The notes under the pieces: generated by a model
The model's database searches: none
Seen by the model: only the letters and a program-made list of their open reading frames with translations
Told to the model about the DNA's origin: nothing
Made by a program: the position numbers and the translations under genes
Part shown: positions 1 to 7,352 of the stretch, in pieces
How the letters are laid out: each line of letters opens with the position of its first letter
How positions within the stretch are numbered: the stretch's first letter is position 1
Source of the DNA: Methylobacterium terrae
Lineage (GTDB): Bacteria > Pseudomonadota > Alphaproteobacteria > Rhizobiales > Beijerinckiaceae
Assembly: GCF_003173755.1 (NCBI RefSeq)
Contig: NZ_CP029553.1
Coordinates: 1 to 15,000, forward strand
Direction: 5' to 3'
Length of the DNA stretch: 15,000 nt

Positions 1-1503
1 ATGCGTGTTGACGGCAGCTTGGCGGCAGGGGTCGGCTCCGGCCGTGGCGGCAACGGCGACGACGGCCGCGAGACTGCGGGTGCCGAGATCGCGGGGGCCT
101 GGCAGCGGGTGAAGCGCCGCCTGCGGGCGGAACTCGGCGAGGACGTGTTCGCGAGCTGGTTCGCCCGGCTCGAACTGCAGGACGTCTCCGGCGGCGTCGC
201 CCGCCTCACCGTCCCGACCCGGTTCCTCAAGAGCTGGATCGAGTCGCACTACCTCGACCGGGTGCTCGCCACCTTCCGCAGCGAGGCGGACGGCATCGAG
301 AGCCTCGAGGTCGGGGTGCGCGGCGCGATGGCGCCGGCCCGGCCCGGCGCGGCCGCGGTGCAGAAGCCCGCCGCCAGCCCGCGTCCGGTCGCGTCCCCCG
401 GCCCGGCGGCCGAGATGCCCGAGCCCGAGCGCGCCGCCCGCGGGCCCGCCCCCGAGGGCGATCTCGGCGGCGCCCCCCTCGACGCGCGCCTGACCTTCGA
501 GAGCTTCGTGGTCGGCCGCTCGAATGCGCTCGCGCACGCCGCCGCCGAGCGGGTCGCCCGGCACGACGGGGGCCCCGCCCTCTACAACCCGCTCTACTTC
601 CATGCCGGCGTGGGCTTGGGGAAAACCCACCTCCTCCACGGCATCGGCCACGCGGTGAAGAATGCCGGCCGGCGGGTGATCTACCTCACCGCCGACCGCT
701 TCATGTACGGCTTCGTCAACGCGCTGAAGACCCAGAGCGCGCTGGCCTTCAAGGAGAAGCTGCGGGCGATCGACGTCCTGATCCTCGACGACGTGCAGTT
801 CATCCAGGGCCGCTCGATCCAGGCCGAGTTCGGCCACACCCTCAACGCGCTCATCGATGCCGGGCGCCAGGTGGTGGTGGCGGCCGACCGGCCGCCGACG
901 GAGCTCGAAGCCCTCGACGAGCGGGTGCGCTCGCGCCTCGCCGGCGGCCTGGTGGTCGAGATCGGCACCCTCGACGAGGCCCTGCGCGCCTCGATCCTGC
1001 AATCGCGCCTGGAAGCCGTGCGGGCGTCGCACCCGGCCTTCGAGGTGGGTCCTGCGGTCGCCGAGTACGTCGCCAAGGCGATCACCGCCAACGGCCGCGA
1101 CCTCGAAGGCGCGGTCAACCGGCTGCTCGCCCACGCGACGCTCACCGGCGCGCCGGTGACCCTCGACACCGCCGAGACGGCGATCCGCGACCTCGTGAAG
1201 AACCGCGAGCCGAAGCGGGTGAAGATCGAGGACATCCAGAAGCTGGTGGCGAGCCGCTACAACGTCTCGCGCTCCGACATCCTCTCCGAGCGCCGCACCG
1301 CCGCGGTGGTCAAGCCGCGCCAGATCGCCATGTACCTCTCGAAGGTGCTGACGCTGCGCTCCCTGCCGGAGATCGGCCGGCGCTTCGGCGGGCGCGACCA
1401 CACCACGGTCCTGCACGCGGTGCGCAAGATCGAGAAGGCGATCGGCGAGGACACGGCGCTCTGCGACGAGGTCGAGCTCCTGAAGCGGATGCTCCAGGAT
1501 TGA
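1..1503 (+). CDS. dnaA: Chromosomal replication initiator protein DnaA
   Basis: DnaA is the AAA+ ATPase that binds DnaA boxes at oriC, melts the origin and helps load the replicative helicase. The 500-residue protein shows the expected layout: an N-terminal domain I (about 30-107), a proline/alanine-rich linker (about 108-160), the AAA+ core, and a C-terminal DNA-binding domain. Walker A is GVGLGKTH at residues 203-210, Walker B is LILDDVQF at 260-267, and the arginine-rich DERVRSRL stretch is at 306-313. The DnaA signature [11 protein letters not shown] is at 463-473. Length fits alphaproteobacterial DnaA. The ATG is the first base of the window, so its ribosome binding site and promoter cannot be seen; a slightly internal start is possible. 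dnaN follows after 139 bp. Identification is firm. Confidence 0.98.
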   Translation: MRVDGSLAAGVGSGRGGNGDDGRETAGAEIAGAWQRVKRRLRAELGEDVFASWFARLELQDVSGGVARLTVPTRFLKSWIESHYLDRVLATFRSEADGIESLEVGVRGAMAPARPGAAAVQKPAASPRPVASPGPAAEMPEPERAARGPAPEGDLGGAPLDARLTFESFVVGRSNALAHAAAERVARHDGGPALYNPLYFHAGVGLGKTHLLHGIGHAVKNAGRRVIYLTADRFMYGFVNALKTQSALAFKEKLRAIDVLILDDVQFIQGRSIQAEFGHTLNALIDAGRQVVVAADRPPTELEALDERVRSRLAGGLVVEIGTLDEALRASILQSRLEAVRASHPAFEVGPAVAEYVAKAITANGRDLEGAVNRLLAHATLTGAPVTLDTAETAIRDLVKNREPKRVKIEDIQKLVASRYNVSRSDILSERRTAAVVKPRQIAMYLSKVLTLRSLPEIGRRFGGRDHTTVLHAVRKIEKAIGEDTALCDEVELLKRMLQD

Positions 1504-1510
1504 GGAGAGC

Positions 1511-1530
1511 GGGGGCCCGTCCGGGCCCCC
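1511..1530 (+). terminator. GC-rich hairpin downstream of dnaA
   Basis: Eight bases after the dnaA stop codon there is a perfect 8-bp stem (GGGGGCCC at 1511-1518 and GGGCCCCC at 1523-1530) with a 4-nt loop GTCC. The position fits an intrinsic terminator or attenuator between dnaA and dnaN. However, the downstream bases are GC-rich with no T-run, so efficient intrinsic termination is doubtful. It could instead stabilise the dnaA 3' end. Confidence 0.4.
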
Positions 1531-1642
1531 GGCTTGCCTTCGGGGAGCGCCTTCGCCAAAATTCCCGTCCCGTGCACGCACGGGGCAACGATTGCGGTTG
1601 CCGGCCTTGAACGGTCGGTCGTTCGAGACACGGATCACCCTG

Positions 1643-2764
1643 ATGAAAGTCACCGTCGAGCGCGCGGCCCTTCTTCGGTCGCTCGGCCACGTGCACCGCG
1701 TCGTGGAGCGGCGCAACACGATCCCGATCCTGTCGAACGTGCTGCTGCGCTCCGGGCCGGACGGCCTCCAGCTGAAGGCCACCGACCTCGACATCGAGGT
1801 CACCGAGACGATTCCCGCCGACGTGGTCGACGGCGGCGCCATCACGGTGCCGGCCCACGTCATCTACGACATCGTGCGCAAGCTGCCCGACGGCGCCCAG
1901 GTCTCGCTCGAGACCAGCGGCGAGACCGGCCAGATGCTGATCCGCTCGGGCCGCTCGCGCTTCACCCTCGGCGCCCTGCCGGAGGCCGACTTCCCCGATC
2001 TCGCCGCCGGCGAGCTGCCGCACCGCTTCGAGCTGCCGGCCGCCGACCTCAAGCGCCTGATCGACAAGACCCAGTTCGCGATCTCGACCGAGGAGACGCG
2101 CTACTACCTCAACGGCATCTTCTTCCACACCATCGACGCGGAAGGGTCGCTCAAGCTGCGGGCGGTCGCCACCGACGGCCACCGCCTCGCCCGCGTCCAG
2201 ATGGAGGCGCCGGAGGGCAGCGGCGGCATGCCTGGCATCATCGTGCCGCGCAAGGCCGTGGCCGAGATCCAGAAGCTCGTCGAGGATGGCGGCGAGACCG
2301 TCGGCGTCGAGATCTCGTCCGCCAAGGTGCGGTTCAGCTTCTCGTCGGGCGTCACCCTGATCTCGAAGCTCATCGACGGCACCTTCCCGGACTACGCGCG
2401 CGTCATCCCGACCGGCAACGACAAGCGCCTGACGGTCGAGCGCGACCAGTTCGCCAAGGCGGTCGACCGCGTCTCGACGATCTCGTCCGAGCGGGGCCGC
2501 GCGGTGAAGCTCGCCATGACCGACGGGCGCCTGTCGCTCTCGGTCAACAACCCGGATTCGGGTTCGGCGACGGAGGAATTGGACGTCGACTACGAATCCG
2601 GCCCCCTCGATATCGGCTTCAACGCCCGCTACCTCCTCGACATCACCGCCCAGCTCGACGGCGACACCGCCCTGTTCCGCCTCGCCGATCCGGGTTCCCC
2701 GACGGTGATCCAGGACCGGGAGGGCGCGCCGGCCCTCTACGTGCTGATGCCGATGCGGGTGTGA
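1643..2764 (+). CDS. dnaN: DNA polymerase III beta subunit (sliding clamp)
   Basis: DnaN forms the ring-shaped dimer that tethers DNA polymerase III to the template and serves as a docking platform for repair and replication factors. The 373-residue product matches the usual clamp length and starts with the family-typical MKVTVERAALLRSLGHV. It includes the RRNTIPILSNVLL segment of domain I and ends in YVLMPMRV, the conserved C-terminal edge of the clamp. The ATG at 1643 was chosen because it gives the canonical N-terminus; an in-frame TTG at 1592 would add 17 non-conserved residues. No strong Shine-Dalgarno sequence is visible. The gene lies directly between dnaA and a ParDE module, with recF further downstream, as part of the conserved replication cluster. 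Confidence 0.97.
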   Translation: MKVTVERAALLRSLGHVHRVVERRNTIPILSNVLLRSGPDGLQLKATDLDIEVTETIPADVVDGGAITVPAHVIYDIVRKLPDGAQVSLETSGETGQMLIRSGRSRFTLGALPEADFPDLAAGELPHRFELPAADLKRLIDKTQFAISTEETRYYLNGIFFHTIDAEGSLKLRAVATDGHRLARVQMEAPEGSGGMPGIIVPRKAVAEIQKLVEDGGETVGVEISSAKVRFSFSSGVTLISKLIDGTFPDYARVIPTGNDKRLTVERDQFAKAVDRVSTISSERGRAVKLAMTDGRLSLSVNNPDSGSATEELDVDYESGPLDIGFNARYLLDITAQLDGDTALFRLADPGSPTVIQDREGAPALYVLMPMRV

Positions 2765-2773
2765 GGCCGGGAT

Positions 2774-2797
2774 TGCGCGCGGCGAGAGTCGCGCGCA
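2774..2797. promoter_or_regulatory. Inverted repeat upstream of parD
   Basis: A perfect 8-bp inverted repeat (TGCGCGCG at 2774-2781 and CGCGCGCA at 2790-2797, 8-bp spacer) fills most of the 43-bp gap between the dnaN stop and the parD start. ParD-type antitoxins usually bind palindromes just upstream of their own gene, so this is a candidate autoregulatory operator. It could equally fold as an RNA hairpin at the dnaN 3' end, although no T-run follows. The low-complexity GC repeat makes chance more likely than for a mixed sequence. Confidence 0.35.
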
Positions 2798-2807
2798 CAT
2801 TCATGGC

Positions 2808-3056
2808 ATGTCGAAATCCGTGTCCCTCGATTCCCCTTCCGCATCCCTTCTCGATGCCCTCGTCGGAACCGGCCGGTACGGTTCGGAGAGCGAGGTCGTG
2901 GAAGAGGCCCTGCGTCTGCTGAGCAGCCGGGAGGCCCAGATCGCGCGTCTCCGACAGGCCTGGAGCGAAGGTGTGGAGGGCGGCAACTATCAGCCGGCCG
3001 AGAGCGTGTTCGCCGAGTTGGAAGAACGCTACAGGAGCCCGGATAGCGAGGCGTGA
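2808..3056 (+). CDS. parD: ParD-family antitoxin
   Basis: This 82-residue protein is a likely type II antitoxin that neutralises the ParE toxin encoded next to it and represses its own operon. The N-terminal half fits the ribbon-helix-helix DNA-binding fold of ParD/CopG proteins. It has an SVSLDSP strand (4-10), the GRY turn (22-24) and the helix SEVVEEALRLL (28-38) followed by SSREAQIARL, all typical of ParD. The C-terminal part (about 50-82) is charged and variable, as expected for the toxin-wrapping segment. The ATG at 2808 gives the canonical start, although no Shine-Dalgarno sequence is evident. The stop codon overlaps the GTG start of parE by 4 bp (GTGA), which indicates translational coupling. 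Insertion between dnaN and recF is not the usual replication-cluster arrangement. Confidence 0.88.
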   Translation: MSKSVSLDSPSASLLDALVGTGRYGSESEVVEEALRLLSSREAQIARLRQAWSEGVEGGNYQPAESVFAELEERYRSPDSEA

Positions 3057-3349
3057 GGCGCGTCGTCATCTCCGCGCCCGCAGCCAAGGACCTTAGGGAT
3101 GTCGGCGACTACATTGCGACCGATAGCCCTGTTCGGGCTCGACGATTCGTCGCCGCGCTCAAGGAGCGCTGCCTCAGCCTCGCGTTCCATCCGTTCCGCG
3201 GCAAACCCGCTCCTGAGATCGGCCTTGACGTGCGTATGCTGGTCGCGGGCAACTACCTGATCCTGTACCGCATCCAGACCGAGATCGTGATGATCGATCG
3301 CATCATCCACGGCGCACGCGACATGGCGGGCCTCGACGACGACCTGTGA
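3053..3349 (+). CDS. parE: ParE-family toxin (RelE/ParE superfamily)
   Basis: This 98-residue protein matches the compact ParE toxin. Characterised ParE proteins poison DNA gyrase, while related RelE members cleave mRNA; which applies here cannot be read from the sequence. ParE-like features run in order: the basic first strand RRVVIS, helix AAKDLRDVGDYIA (10-22) followed by DSPVRARRFVAAL (24-36), the HPFRGKP turn (46-52), the VRMLVAGNYLILYRI strands (60-74), and the final IDRIIHGARD (81-90). The GTG at 3053 overlaps the parD stop by 4 bp, the standard antitoxin-toxin coupling. Only 12 bp separate its stop from the recF start, so recF is probably co-transcribed with the toxin-antitoxin pair. 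The assigned family is clear; the cellular target is inferred. Confidence 0.88.
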   Translation: MRRVVISAPAAKDLRDVGDYIATDSPVRARRFVAALKERCLSLAFHPFRGKPAPEIGLDVRMLVAGNYLILYRIQTEIVMIDRIIHGARDMAGLDDDL

Positions 3350-3361
3350 TATGGCCCGGGA

Positions 3362-4507
3362 ATGACCGAGCCCGACCCCTTGCGCGTCACCCGCCTGATC
3401 GCCCGCGACTTCCGCAACCACGCCGATCTCGACCTCGCGGTCGGTCGCCGCTTCGTCGCGCTGGTGGGGGAGAACGGGGCCGGCAAGACCAACATCCTGG
3501 AGGCCCTGTCGCTGTTCGCCCCGGGCCGGGGCCTGCGCCGGGCCGATTTCTCGGCGATGGCGCGGGAAGCGGGTGCCGGCGGGTTCGCGGTGTCGCTGAC
3601 CCTGGAGGGACCGAACGGCGACCACCGCATCGGCACCGCCTGGGAGCCGCCGCGGGGGCGCGAGGAGCGCGGCGGGCGGCTCTGCCGCATCGACGGCGCC
3701 ACCGTGCCCTCGCCCACCGCCTTCGCCGAGCAGCTGCGGGTGGTCTGGCTCACCCCCGATCTCGACGCGCTGTTCCGCGGGCCCGCCGGCGACCGGCGCC
3801 GCTTCCTCGACCGGCTGGTGCTGGCCGTCGATGCCGGCCACGGCGCCCGGGTCAACGCCATGGAGCGGGCGCTGCGCTCGCGCAACCGCCTGCTGGAGGA
3901 GCGACCCGACGACGGGCCGTGGCTCGACGCCGTCGAGCGCGAGGTGGCCGAGCTCGCCGTCGCGGTGGCGCTGGCCCGCCGCGAGACGGTGGAGCGCCTC
4001 GACAGCCTGATCCTCGCGACCCGCGACGAGGCCTCGCCCTTCCCCTGGGCCGGGGTGCGGCTCGAGGGCGACATCGACGACCTCGTGGCGGTCTGGCCGG
4101 CGGTCGATGCCGAGGACCGCTACCGCGCGACGTTGCGCCAGAACCGCTTTCGCGACCGCGCCGCCGGCCGGACGCTGGCCGGCCCGCAGGCCTCCGACCT
4201 CGTGGTGCGCCACGGCCCCAAGGACGTGCCCGCCGCTACCGCCTCGACCGGCGAGCAGAAGGCGCTGCTGATCGGCCTCGTGCTGGCGCATGCCCGCCTC
4301 GTCACCGGCATGAGCGGGCTGCCTCCCCTGGTGCTCCTCGACGAGGTCGCGGCCCATCTCGATCCCCGCCGCCGCGCCGGCCTGTTCGATGCGCTCGAAG
4401 CCCTGCCGGGACAGGTCTGGATGACCGGGGCCGATCCGGTGCTGTTCGGGGAACTGGGCGGGCGGGCGGACATGGTGCAGGTGGCGGAGGGGAGCGTGCG
4501 CGCCTGA
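3362..4507 (+). CDS. recF: DNA replication and repair protein RecF
   Basis: RecF is an SMC-like ATPase that, with RecO and RecR, loads RecA at single-strand gaps and helps restart stalled forks. The 381-residue protein carries a Walker A motif GENGAGKT at residues 36-43. The family-typical RLIARDFRNHADLDL lies just before it. The ABC-type signature STGEQKALL is at 295-303, and Walker B is LVLLDEV at 323-329, followed by AAHLD. The length is normal. The ATG at 3362 lies 12 bp after parE, with only a weak GGGA element close to the start, so translation may depend on coupling or readthrough from upstream. The convergent vapC gene ends 6 bp beyond the recF stop, leaving no room for a dedicated terminator between them. 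Confidence 0.97.
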   Translation: MTEPDPLRVTRLIARDFRNHADLDLAVGRRFVALVGENGAGKTNILEALSLFAPGRGLRRADFSAMAREAGAGGFAVSLTLEGPNGDHRIGTAWEPPRGREERGGRLCRIDGATVPSPTAFAEQLRVVWLTPDLDALFRGPAGDRRRFLDRLVLAVDAGHGARVNAMERALRSRNRLLEERPDDGPWLDAVEREVAELAVAVALARRETVERLDSLILATRDEASPFPWAGVRLEGDIDDLVAVWPAVDAEDRYRATLRQNRFRDRAAGRTLAGPQASDLVVRHGPKDVPAATASTGEQKALLIGLVLAHARLVTGMSGLPPLVLLDEVAAHLDPRRRAGLFDALEALPGQVWMTGADPVLFGELGGRADMVQVAEGSVRA

Positions 4508-4513
4508 ACGGCC

Positions 4514-4918
4514 TCAGAGCGTCGGCGGCAGCGTCGTGCGGCTGAAATCGTTGCCGACGAACAGGATCGGCAGGCCGCGGACGGCCGCGCACGCATAGGA
4601 GAAGCAGTCGCCGAGATTGAGCCGCGCGGGATGGCCCTGCCCTTTGCCGTAGCGGGCGTAAGCCAAGAGGGCGCCGTTGACCTCGGCCTCTGCGACGGCA
4701 ACGAGCCCGATGCGGCTGATCGCCATGAACCCCCTCACCTGCCGTTCGGCATCCTCGACGGACAGGCCAGCCTCGCGGCTGATCGCCGTGACGGCTTCGA
4801 AGACCGCGAGGGTCGAAGTGACCGGATCCTGCGCATCATCGATCTGATTGGTCAGATCGGTCGCCCCGGTCTCCTTGAGCAGGATCGCGACGATCGCCGA
4901 GGCATCGACGAACATCAC
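4514..4918 (-). CDS. vapC: VapC-family PIN-domain ribonuclease toxin
   Basis: The 134-residue PIN-domain protein is a likely VapC toxin, a Mg2+-dependent endoribonuclease that in studied cases cuts tRNA or rRNA. The four acidic residues expected in the active site are visible: D5 ([11 protein letters not shown]), E41 ([10 protein letters not shown]), D104 ([12 protein letters not shown]) and D124 (LFVGNDF). The [10 protein letters not shown] and ILFVGNDF blocks are hallmarks of this subgroup. Translation may begin at the GTG at 4918, which overlaps the vapB stop by 4 bp, or at the adjacent ATG at 4915, which overlaps by 1 bp. Either way it is coupled to vapB. The gene converges on recF with 6 bp between stop codons. 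All key residues are intact, so it is probably active. Confidence 0.9.
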   Translation of the reverse strand: MMFVDASAIVAILLKETGATDLTNQIDDAQDPVTSTLAVFEAVTAISREAGLSVEDAERQVRGFMAISRIGLVAVAEAEVNGALLAYARYGKGQGHPARLNLGDCFSYACAAVRGLPILFVGNDFSRTTLPPTL

Positions 4919-5154
4919 GGTTCGCCGTTCAGATCGTCGAAGAAGGCCTTGTCCGCCTTCAGCCCGGTGCGGGGGAACGACGCGATATAATCTTGGATCG
5001 GCTTGATGCGCTCGACGAGCGGAACGGATTCCTCGCGGCGGGCGATCTCAGCAGCCAGCGCCAGGCGGACCGCTTCCGTCTTGCTCACGCCGGCCATCAT
5101 CGCCAATTTGTCGGCCAGCTGATTCACCTCCTGGCTGCGGATGTTGAGCGACAT
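4915..5154 (-). CDS. vapB: VapB-family antitoxin (Rv0623-like transcription factor type)
   Basis: This 79-residue protein is the expected antitoxin partner of the downstream PIN-domain toxin. The N-terminus [18 protein letters not shown], followed by [16 protein letters not shown] (21-36), is typical of the short VapB/PSK-type DNA-binding domain. The C-terminal half (about 45-79), ending [10 protein letters not shown], should wrap the toxin. The ATG at 5154 gives this canonical start and is preceded by an AGGA ribosome binding site (plus-strand 5164-5167) nine bases upstream. Immediately beyond that site lies a perfect 9-bp inverted repeat, a good candidate for the autoregulatory operator. 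The gene is divergent from recQ. Confidence 0.88.
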   Translation of the reverse strand: MSLNIRSQEVNQLADKLAMMAGVSKTEAVRLALAAEIARREESVPLVERIKPIQDYIASFPRTGLKADKAFFDDLNGEP

Positions 5155-5167
5155 GGGACGCGATCCT

Positions 5168-5197
5168 GTGTAGACACCGTCGCTAGCATGTCTACAC
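5168..5197. promoter_or_regulatory. Inverted repeat in vapB-recQ intergenic region (candidate VapB operator)
   Basis: Two perfect 9-bp arms, GTGTAGACA (5168-5176) and TGTCTACAC (5189-5197), are separated by 12 bp. The repeat abuts the AGGA ribosome binding site of vapB, so it would lie at or just downstream of the vapBC transcription start. That is where VapB-type repressors commonly bind. On the other side it is 44 bp upstream of the recQ ATG, so binding could also affect recQ. The mixed base composition makes it unlikely to be a chance GC palindrome. Confidence 0.6.
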
Positions 5198-5241
5198 GCC
5201 TCGCGCTCCGTCGCAAGGCCGCGCAGAGCGATCGAACCCCC

Positions 5242-7083
5242 ATGACAGACCGCCTCGACGAGGCCCGCGCCGCCTTGAGAAAAACCTTCGGCTACGAGGA
5301 TTTCCGTCCCGGCCAGGCCGAGGTGATCGGTGCCGTGCTCGACGGGCGCGACGTCTTCGCGGTGATGCCGACGGGCTCGGGCAAGTCGATGACCTACCAG
5401 CTCCCCGCCCTGGTGGAGCAGTCGCTGACCGTCGTCGTCTCGCCGCTGATCGCCTTGATGCACGATCAGGTGAAGCAGATGGAGGCCTTCGGCGTCGCGG
5501 CCGGCACCCTCAACTCGACGGTGTCGGAATCGAGCGCCCGGGAGACCTGGCGCGGCATCCGCCAGGGGACCCTGCGCCTGCTCTTCGTTTCGCCCGAGCG
5601 GCTCCTGATGGAGGGACTGATCGAGGCGCTCCAGGGGGCCGGCGTGCGGCGGCTGGCCGTCGACGAGGCGCATTGCGTCTCGCAATGGGGGCACGACTTC
5701 CGGCCCGAATACCGCGACCTCGCGCGCGCCCGCGAGGCGCTCGGCGACGTGCAGACCGTGGCGCTGACCGCGACCGCCGACGCCGCGACCCGGGCCGACA
5801 TCTCCGAGCGGCTGTTTCCCCGCGGCCGCAAGCCCGAGCTGTTCGTCCACTCCTTCGACCGGCCGAACATCCGCCTGACCTTCGCGCCGAAGGAGCACCC
5901 GACGCGCCAGCTCTCGCGCTTCCTGCGCCCGCGCAAGGCCGAGAGCGGCATCATCTACTGCTCGTCGCGAAAGCGCACCGAGCAGATCGCCGAGATCCTG
6001 CAAGCCGACGGCTTCAACGCGCTCGCCTACCATGCCGGCCTGGAGCAGACCGTGCGGATGCGCAACCAGGACACCTTCCTGCAGGAGGACGGCGTCGTGG
6101 TGGTGGCGACCATCGCCTTCGGCATGGGCATCAACAAGCCGGACGTGCGCTACGTCTGCCACGCCGACATGCCCTCGACGATCGAGAGCTACTACCAGGA
6201 GATTGGCCGCGCCGGCCGCGACGGGCTGCCGGCCGACACGCTCACGCTCTACGGCCTCGACGACATGGCGCTCCGCCGCCGCCAGATCGACGAGAAGGAG
6301 GTGCCCGACGACCGCCGCCGGGTCGAGCGGCGCAAGCTCGAGGCGATGATCGCTCTGTGCGAGGGCGCGACCTGCCGGCGCCAGTCGCTGCTCGGCTATT
6401 TCGGCGAGCAGAGCCAGCCGTGCGGCCGCTGCGACCTGTGCCGCGGCGGCGTCTCGCTCATCGACGGCACGGTGGCGGCCCAGAAGGTGCTCTCGGCGGT
6501 GGTGCGCACCGGCCAGCGCTTCGGCGCGGCCTATATCTGCGACCTCGTCCACGGCAAGGAGAGCGAGCAGATCCGCCGCAACGGCCACGTCCAGCTCAAG
6601 ACCTTCGGGGTCGGCTCCGACAAGCCGGTGGCGGCCTGGCGGGCGATCCTGCGCCAGCTCTTCGCGGCGGGCGCGGTGGCGGAGAACGGCGACGGCTACG
6701 GCGGCCTCTCCCTCACCGACAAGGGCGAGGCGATCCTGTTCGGCCGCGAGCCGGTGAGCTTACGCCCCGACCCCGAGCCGAAAGCCCCGAAGGAGCGCCG
6801 CCGCGCGACGCAGGACGACGACACGCTCGGCCTGTCCGACACCGACGAGGCCCTGTTCCAGCACCTGCGGGGCCTGCGCGCCACGCTCGCCCGCCAGGAG
6901 GGCGTGGCCGCCTACATGATCTTCCCCGACCGCACCCTGATCGAGATGGCGCGCGCCAAACCCGTCGATCTCTGGGCCCTGCGCTCGATCCACGGCGTCG
7001 GCGAGCGCAAGCGCGACGCCTACGGGCAGCCCTTCGTCGAGGCGGTGGCGGAGTTCTTGGCGGACGCGAAGAGAGCGGGGTGA
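5242..7083 (+). CDS. recQ: ATP-dependent DNA helicase RecQ
   Basis: RecQ is a 3'-5' superfamily 2 helicase that processes gaps, forks and recombination intermediates and works with the RecFOR pathway. The 613-residue product has motif I MPTGSGKS at 42-49, the DEAH box at 141-144 followed by [13 protein letters not shown], and motif [12 protein letters not shown] at 319-328. The RecQ zinc site has cysteines at 378, 394, 397 and 400. A winged-helix region follows, and a C-terminal HRDC domain lies at about 535-610 ([22 protein letters not shown]). Full length and all key residues are present. The ATG at 5242 gives the usual short N-terminus; an in-frame ATG at 5188 would add 18 residues but lies at the edge of the vapB operator repeat. 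It is divergent from vapBC. Confidence 0.97.
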   Translation: MTDRLDEARAALRKTFGYEDFRPGQAEVIGAVLDGRDVFAVMPTGSGKSMTYQLPALVEQSLTVVVSPLIALMHDQVKQMEAFGVAAGTLNSTVSESSARETWRGIRQGTLRLLFVSPERLLMEGLIEALQGAGVRRLAVDEAHCVSQWGHDFRPEYRDLARAREALGDVQTVALTATADAATRADISERLFPRGRKPELFVHSFDRPNIRLTFAPKEHPTRQLSRFLRPRKAESGIIYCSSRKRTEQIAEILQADGFNALAYHAGLEQTVRMRNQDTFLQEDGVVVVATIAFGMGINKPDVRYVCHADMPSTIESYYQEIGRAGRDGLPADTLTLYGLDDMALRRRQIDEKEVPDDRRRVERRKLEAMIALCEGATCRRQSLLGYFGEQSQPCGRCDLCRGGVSLIDGTVAAQKVLSAVVRTGQRFGAAYICDLVHGKESEQIRRNGHVQLKTFGVGSDKPVAAWRAILRQLFAAGAVAENGDGYGGLSLTDKGEAILFGREPVSLRPDPEPKAPKERRRATQDDDTLGLSDTDEALFQHLRGLRATLARQEGVAAYMIFPDRTLIEMARAKPVDLWALRSIHGVGERKRDAYGQPFVEAVAEFLADAKRAG

Positions 7084-7352
7084 CCGGGGCTCCCCACGGA
7101 AAACCCCTCGAGCCGCGTTTCCGCACGTCGCATCAATCCGACAGGGTTTGGCACAGAGCCTCCATGGGGGAGGTCGATGCGTTTCGTGGTTGGCGGCTTC
7201 TCCTGTCGGCAAACACATGTTTTCCGTACAGCCGAGCCTGAGATGCGGAATGACCGCATGGGGTTGGTTAGTAGTCGTTCGTTGATCGCAGGACGAGCCT
7301 CTGGAATGAGGTGGTCACGCGTCGGCCATCGATCTGTACGGCCCCACATGCG
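7084..7352. other. Convergent intergenic region between recQ and hydrolase gene
   Basis: This 269-bp gap separates the recQ stop from the stop of the oppositely oriented hydrolase gene. It contains one copy of a 54-bp repeat element (7208-7261) and no convincing gene. A reading frame starting at 7177 has a good ribosome binding site (GGGAGG) but its translation resembles nothing known, and it runs antisense into the hydrolase gene. Confidence 0.6.
7208..7261 (+). repeat. Copy A of a 54-bp two-hairpin repeat
   Basis: This element matches 10616-10669 at 41 of 54 positions by hand alignment, in the same orientation. It holds a near-perfect palindrome (CGGCAAACA at 7207-7215 and TGTTTTCCG at 7218-7226, one mismatch) and then a second, perfect hairpin (ATGCGG at 7243-7248, CCGCAT at 7254-7259). 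The paired structure suggests a dispersed intergenic palindromic element. Together the two copies bracket the hydrolase-MFS-LysR block. Confidence 0.65.

Noticed and set aside
1..1642. Replication origin with DnaA boxes
   Set aside because: I saw no TTATCCACA-type boxes around dnaA or in the dnaA-dnaN gap, and the region upstream of dnaA is outside the window.
1310..2800. Long minus-strand open frame opposite dnaN
   Set aside because: It is antisense to a certain gene, has low-complexity arginine/alanine/aspartate-rich translation and no recognisable domain; such frames are expected at this GC content.
3029..4357. Long minus-strand open frame opposite recF and parE
   Set aside because: It is antisense to recF and parE with repetitive composition and no family resemblance.
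5167..5194. A minus-strand promoter (TAGACA-N16-TACACA) inside the vapB inverted repeat
   Set aside because: The -10 element would overlap the vapB ribosome binding site and leave a leader of only a few bases, so the match is probably a by-product of the palindrome.
4915..6588. 557-residue minus-strand open frame ending as vapB
   Set aside because: Only its last 79 residues form a real gene (vapB); the upstream part is antisense to recQ.
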